Shown one piece after another: positions 59,283-64,000 of a stretch of DNA of 64,000 bases. The DNA comes from Undaria pinnatifida (taxonomy: Eukaryota; Sar; Phaeophyceae; Laminariales; Alariaceae). The notes beneath the pieces were generated by a model. The model saw only the letters and a list, made by a program, of their open reading frames with translations. It had not been told where the DNA came from and made no database searches. The stretch covers positions 11,906,011 to 11,970,010 of the forward strand of contig JABAKD010000007.1 in assembly GCA_012845835.1 (NCBI GenBank), given 5' to 3'. The first letter of the stretch is position 1. Each line of letters opens with the position of its first letter. The translations under genes were made by a program, and so were the position numbers.

Positions 59283-62200
59283 CAGCACAGCGGCAGCGTT
59301 GTAGGTGACTTGCCACGGCTTGGGCCTCGTCTTTAGGTACATTGTCGAATCGGGACGCACGCACCACCGGAAAACACAGTTGTTCGAGGGGCAACCATCG
59401 ACGGTATTCGTCACTGTATCCACCGTCCAACGTTGTCTGGCCGAACAAGCCGTTGTCCATAACATATTCCACCACCAATACCCTCGATGGTGCTTCCTCC
59501 ACCAAGTAAGCACTGCACTGGTGCATCCGGGCCTGTTCGGCGCAGTACGTATACACGAGGTCCAAGCCGGGCCAGATGCCGACGAACCTGCTGCTATTCC
59601 ACCTCCGGATGCGGCCAAGCTCAAAAAGAGCACGGAACTCCTGGGTGTCAAAGTGTTTCATCGAAGTGTTCTACGCCGTCTCCAACCTTAACCGCACCCA
59701 GATGCAGCACCGCGGCAGCGTGGGGTAATTCTGGCAGTAATTAGAGCTCGTCTTAAACTACTTCGTCAGAAAAGCACGATAGCACACCTAAGCCACTCAA
59801 TTAACCGAGGATAAACCATCAACGGTTTTTGACACCCTACAAAATGGTTCGAGGAGACATCATCGATGGTATTCATTACCGTCTCTACTAAGCCACTCAA
59901 TTAGCCGAGGATAAACCATCAACGGTATTCGACACCCTACAAAATGGTTCGAGGAGACATCATCGATGGTATTCATTACCGTCTCTGCCGTCCAACATAA
60001 TCTGACTGAAGTAGCCCTCTGTTCCAACATCATCCATCACTAACACCATCGACGGCTCCTCCTTGTCCACTCGTCTAGTCTACTGGTGCTTATGTGCCAA
60101 CATGACCACATACGTATAGTGTGAGGCCCATACCTCAAGACATACCGACGAACCTGCCGCTATGCCTCGTGCGGATGCGGTAACGCTTGAAGAGAGCATT
60201 GAACACATCTCTGTAGTGGTGTGACACGGAGGTGTTCAATGACCTCTTTAAGCTGAACCACATCCGCACGCAGCACAGCGGTAACTTTGCCAGCATTTGC
60301 CCCAGCTTGCACCTCGTGATCAAGCACTTCATTAAATGGGTACAGAAACACCACTGGTGTACTCAATCAGTCGTGGAGACATCATTGAGGTATTCATCAC
60401 CGTTTGTCCTGTCCATCACTGTCTGCCCGAAGAAGCCCTAGGTTCCAACATCATCCACCACGAACACCACCGACGGGTTCGTCCCGACCAAACGTCTACT
60501 ATACTGGTGGCGCCATGTCATCATGACTTAATACATGAAGGTGACGCGCACTTAAACAGATACCGACGAAGCTGCCGCTATGCCTTATGGGGATGCGGTA
60601 AAGATCGGAGAGAGCAAGGAACACTTCGGTGTAGTAGTATTACACGGACGCGTTCAATGCTCTCTTTGACATGAACCACATCCGCACGAAGCACGGCGGC
60701 AACGTCTTCGGCATTTGCCCCAGCTTGCACCTTTTGTTCAAGCGTTTCCTATATAGGCACAGAAGAACCACTGGTGTACTCAAGTTGTCGTGGAGACATC
60801 ATCGATGGAAATCATCACCCTTTTTCCCGTCCAACATTGTCTGGCGGAAGAAGCCCTCTGTTTTGACATCATCCACCAGGAAAACCACCGATGGATCCTC
60901 CTCGACCAATTATCTAATCTAGTGGTCCCCCCGTGCCAGTATGATCAGATACCCTTAGGTGAGGTCCAAATCTCATCACATACCGTCACAGCTGCCGCAA
61001 TCCTTTCTGCGGATGCGGTAACGCTCGAAAAGAGCATAGAACACCTCGATGAACTCGTGTGAAACGGAGGTGTTAAATGATCTCTTCGAGCCGAACCGCA
61101 TCCGGACGCGGCACATCGGCAGAGTTGTCGGATTCTGCCCAAGCTTGAATCTGGTCTTCGAGCACTTCGTCAAACTGACACAGAAGACCACTGATGTACT
61201 CAATTGGTCGCGGAGACATCGTCAATGGTATTAGTCACCGTGTCTCCCGTCCAACATTGTCTGGCAGAAAAAGCTCTCGGTTCCAACACCAGCCACCACG
61301 AATACCAAGGACGGCTCCTCGTCGACCAATTGTCCAATCTCCTGGTGCTGCCGTTTCAGCATGACCAGATACACAAAAAGAGAGGACCATAGCTCAACTG
61401 ATACCGACGAAGCTGCCAGCGGCTATACCTTCTGAGGATACGGTAAAGGTCGAAAGAGGCGAACTTAAATATGTGTAGTAGTGTGACACGGGCGTATTCT
61501 ATTACCTTTTTATGCTCACCCACATCCGCACGCAGCACAGCGGCAGGTTTGTCGGCATGTGCCCCAGCTTGCACGTCGTATTTAGGAATTTCGTCATGCA
61601 AACACAGAAGCACCAGTAGTGTACTCAATAGGTCGCGGAGAAACCATCGATGGTAGTCATCACCCTCTCTCCCGTCCAACACTTTCTATCTGAAGAAGCT
61701 CTCGGTTCCAACATCATCCACCACGAATACCAACGACGGCTCCTCGTCGACCAATTGTCTAACATACTTTTGTTGCCATGTTATCATGACCAGATACACA
61801 AAATGTGAGGCCCATACCTCAATCGATACCGACGAAACTGCCAGCGAATATTCCTTCCGCGGATGCGGTAAAGCTCGAAAAGAGCAGATATTACATAAGT
61901 GTAGGAGTATGACACGGACGTGTTCGATCACCTTTTTAAGCTAACCCACATCCGCACGCGGCACAGCGGCAACTTTGCCGGCGTCTGCCCCAGTTTGCAC
62001 ATCGTTTTCATGAATTTCGTCATGCAGACACAGAAGCACCACTAGTGTACTTAAATAATTGCCGAAATACCATCGATATTATCTATCACCCTCTCTCCCG
62101 TCCAACATTATTTGGCGGAAGAAGCGCTCGATTCCGACATCATCCATCACGAACACCGCCGTCGGCCCCTCCTCGACCAATTGTCTAATATACTTGTGCT

Positions 62201-62345
62201 GTTGTGCCAGCATGACTAAATACGTGATAAGTGAGGCTCATACCTCAACAACAGATACCGCGGAAGCTACCGCCATGCGCTCTGCCGATGCGGTAACGCT
62301 CAAAGAGAGCAAAGAGCCCCTCTTTGTAGTACTTTGTGCGTCGTC
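59283..62345 (-). repeat. tandem array of about 420-bp units with a decayed minus-strand reading frame
   Basis: Units are marked by cacagcggcaactttgccgg-like boxes at about 59,288, 59,715, 60,278, 60,690, 61,111, 61,540 and 61,960, i.e. spacings of about 412-430 bp apart from the expanded second interval. On the minus strand successive units read similar peptides: QLVDEEPSLVFVVDDVGTES, FFRQTMLDGR-type joints, then VQAGANAGK and VVQLKEVIEH. At 61,683-61,685 a TAG replaces the Gln codon at one joint, leaving both sides in the same frame. The most intact unit is 59236-59661 (141 codons, minus). A unit of about 140 codons suggests a former repeat protein. No known domain recognised. Confidence 0.75.
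59790..59988 (+). repeat. 99-bp direct duplication inside the array
   Basis: taagccactcaattaaccga...gtattcattaccgtctct occurs twice in succession with three or four differences. It expands one array unit to about 560 bp. Confidence 0.85.
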
Positions 62346-62989
62346 TCCCTACAGTAGGATGAATAAACAGGACGGAAACCGGGCTGGCTGCTGATGTCGG
62401 TGAACGCAAAGAAGGTTCGACATGAAAAAACACACACATAACGACCGATCGCGGTACGGTCGGGGTGTGCCTACTAAATAATGATATTCACTCTCTCCTT
62501 ACGGTTCTGGTAAGAGTTTCTCGGCACCGGAGACGCGCGCTACGATAGAGGCCGCAGCAGCACTTTTGGACAACTTTGCTTCCGGATGACGGGAGTGCTC
62601 TTCTCCAAATCGTTCGGGATGCCATGCTTTGTTTGCATTATCAAAGGTGAAAGGGTTATATACATGGGTTTGGTAATCGCGGTAACCTTTCAATTTTCTG
62701 AAAAACCTAGGTTGCGGATGAGGTATACAATTCCTCGAGCCGACGACCTTGCAGCAAAAAAAAAGTACAAGTTCACCGTGCAACGGGTCACGACTCGTAC
62801 TTTCTAAAGTGTAGTATTAGTTTAGCTATCTATGCTATAGAGTGTTTATCGTGTGTTTTGCAAGAGCATGGTGAGTGTCGGAAGCGTGCCGGGAAACGGA
62901 AACGAGGCCATCTAGGAAGAGGAATTGCTTCCACTACTGCTTGCCCGGTCTCCGTATATATATCATCGTCAAAACCTCCGCCCTTCCCT
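62346..62989. other. no gene; one shared dispersed fragment
   Basis: Positions 62,660-62,765 (attttctgaaaaacctaggt ... cgaccttgcagcaaaaaaaa) resemble 48,108-48,216. The rest shows nothing recognisable. Confidence 0.5.
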
Positions 62990-63265
62990 CACTGGCTAAT
63001 CGACTCACAGGATTCACTTGATAAACGGATGCATTTCCTTCCACAGCTGTCAGATTTTGTCGTTTCCGCGAACAGACTGACTAACATTACCCTTTTGACC
63101 TTGATAGCTACACTGTAGTGTTGCAAGGGGAGTCGCCGACCTATATCCTTAATGAGGACACACAAACCGCAATACGCGCGATCGGAGTATCACACACAGC
63201 TTGCAAACATGAGTTTCGACGAAATCTTCGATCTCACAGCTGGAGTGTATTTTGTTTTTGTAATA
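62990..63265 (+). repeat. foldback-element arm, isolated copy 1
   Basis: Same orientation as the right arm at 39,120-39,412: cacagctgtcagattttgtc, cctatatccttaatgaggac and cttcgatctcacagctggag follow each other in order. The internal [13 protein letters not shown] frame at its tip is part of the repeat and not evidence of a gene. Confidence 0.8.
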
Positions 63266-63429
63266 TATCTAGATTAGACTAGTCTATACTGCACACTTCT
63301 TCCTGTGGAAAATATGTTATAGGGGGCAAACTATATACATCTACGCAGAAAAGTAACAGAAGAATGCGTCAGTACAGAAATACCAAACCATGATTATATA
63401 TAGCCAGGCCCCCACGTCCTTCAAAACTC

Positions 63430-63735
63430 CGCCCCACCCCCCTCACCGGTTATTCGACTTACAAGATTCACTTGATCAAAGGTTACCTTTCCCTTCACAG
63501 CTGTCAGATTTTGTCCCCCTCAGAAACGGGTTTTATAGTTTCCGCGCACAGACTGACTAAAATCATCCTGTTGACCCTGATAGCTACACTGGGAGTCGCC
63601 GACCTATATCCTTAATGAGGACACACAACTCGTAATACGCGCGATCGGAGTATCACACACAGCTTGCAAAGATGAGTTTCGACGAAATCTTCGATCTCAC
63701 AGCTGGAGTGTATTTTAATTTTTATAATATATATA
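63430..63735 (+). repeat. foldback-element arm, isolated copy 2
   Basis: Repeats 62,990-63,265 about 440 bp downstream with high similarity (ctgacaaatc-type drift is minor). It lacks the caagg segment before ggagtcgccgacctatatcc. An (AT)n run follows. Confidence 0.8.
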
Positions 63736-64000
63736 TATATGCACAGACTTACTTGTAGATTTTCTTCATGGATAAACCAGAGCGGCTAAAAGGCGATAGC
63801 TACAGGAGGCTTGTTCTTCGGATGTTGTTTGGCGACATCGGGACAAGCTATAACATGTCCTCGAAAAAAAGAGAAATCAAGAACCCACGGACTCTGACAG
63901 CGGAAAGAGCAACAACCACCTCGATTTTATCATCGATATATGTCTGGTATCCTGGTACATTACCACTTTCAACTTTTAATAGTTCTAGCTGTTGTACAGT

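Noticed and set aside
63204-63250. [15 protein letters not shown]-like peptide recurring near 39,364, 63,209 and 63,672
   Set aside because: It is the tip of a non-coding inverted repeat that recurs in several copies. Frames end soon after and differ between copies, so it is not a gene.

Overview
This window is nuclear DNA from a eukaryote with an intron-rich, repeat-rich genome. The evidence is a 15-exon gene with GT..AG introns of 0.2-5.6 kb, TTAGGG-type telomere-like repeats, a tyrosine-recombinase retrotransposon with split direct repeats, short retroposons with A-rich tails, and many micro- and minisatellites. A stramenopile, most likely a brown alga, fits best, but this is inference. 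Nothing looks bacterial.

Region 1 (about 1.26-9.54 kb) is a dead DIRS-order (PAT/Ngaro-type) retrotransposon. Its repeats follow the split direct repeat order A1 - coding part - B1 - A2 - B2. In order it carries gag-like sequence, an internal G-rich minisatellite, reverse transcriptase, RNase H and tyrosine recombinase. All are broken by stops and frameshifts, and each enzyme seems to have lost catalytic residues.

Region 2 (about 9.5-27.9 kb) is a mosaic of tandem duplications, dispersed repeats and satellites. It contains one recognisable split gene on the minus strand (17,207-18,028): a SAM-dependent amino-methyltransferase with a glycine-poor motif I in its first exon and a TSPPY motif IV in its second, joined by a phase-matched intron. 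It also holds the first of three copies of a SINE-like retroposon.

Region 3 (28.0-55.2 kb) is one plus-strand gene for a membrane-anchored PhoD-like metallophosphatase. I reconstructed 15 exons (582 codons plus stop) with matching intron phases throughout; the first and last exons are the least certain. The introns hold microsatellites, a 2.5-kb foldback element, a SINE copy, a small inverted-repeat element and, most unusually, several decayed partial copies of the gene's own exons (5, 6, 9, 13 and 14), all in sense orientation and each near its parent exon.

Region 4 (55.2-64 kb) is gene-poor. It has the third SINE copy, another inverted-repeat element, a tandem array of roughly 420-bp (about 140-codon) units at 59.3-62.3 kb whose minus strand reads as a decayed coding repeat, and two copies of the foldback-element arm. 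Very long G or C runs and microsatellites may be assembled or counted inaccurately.
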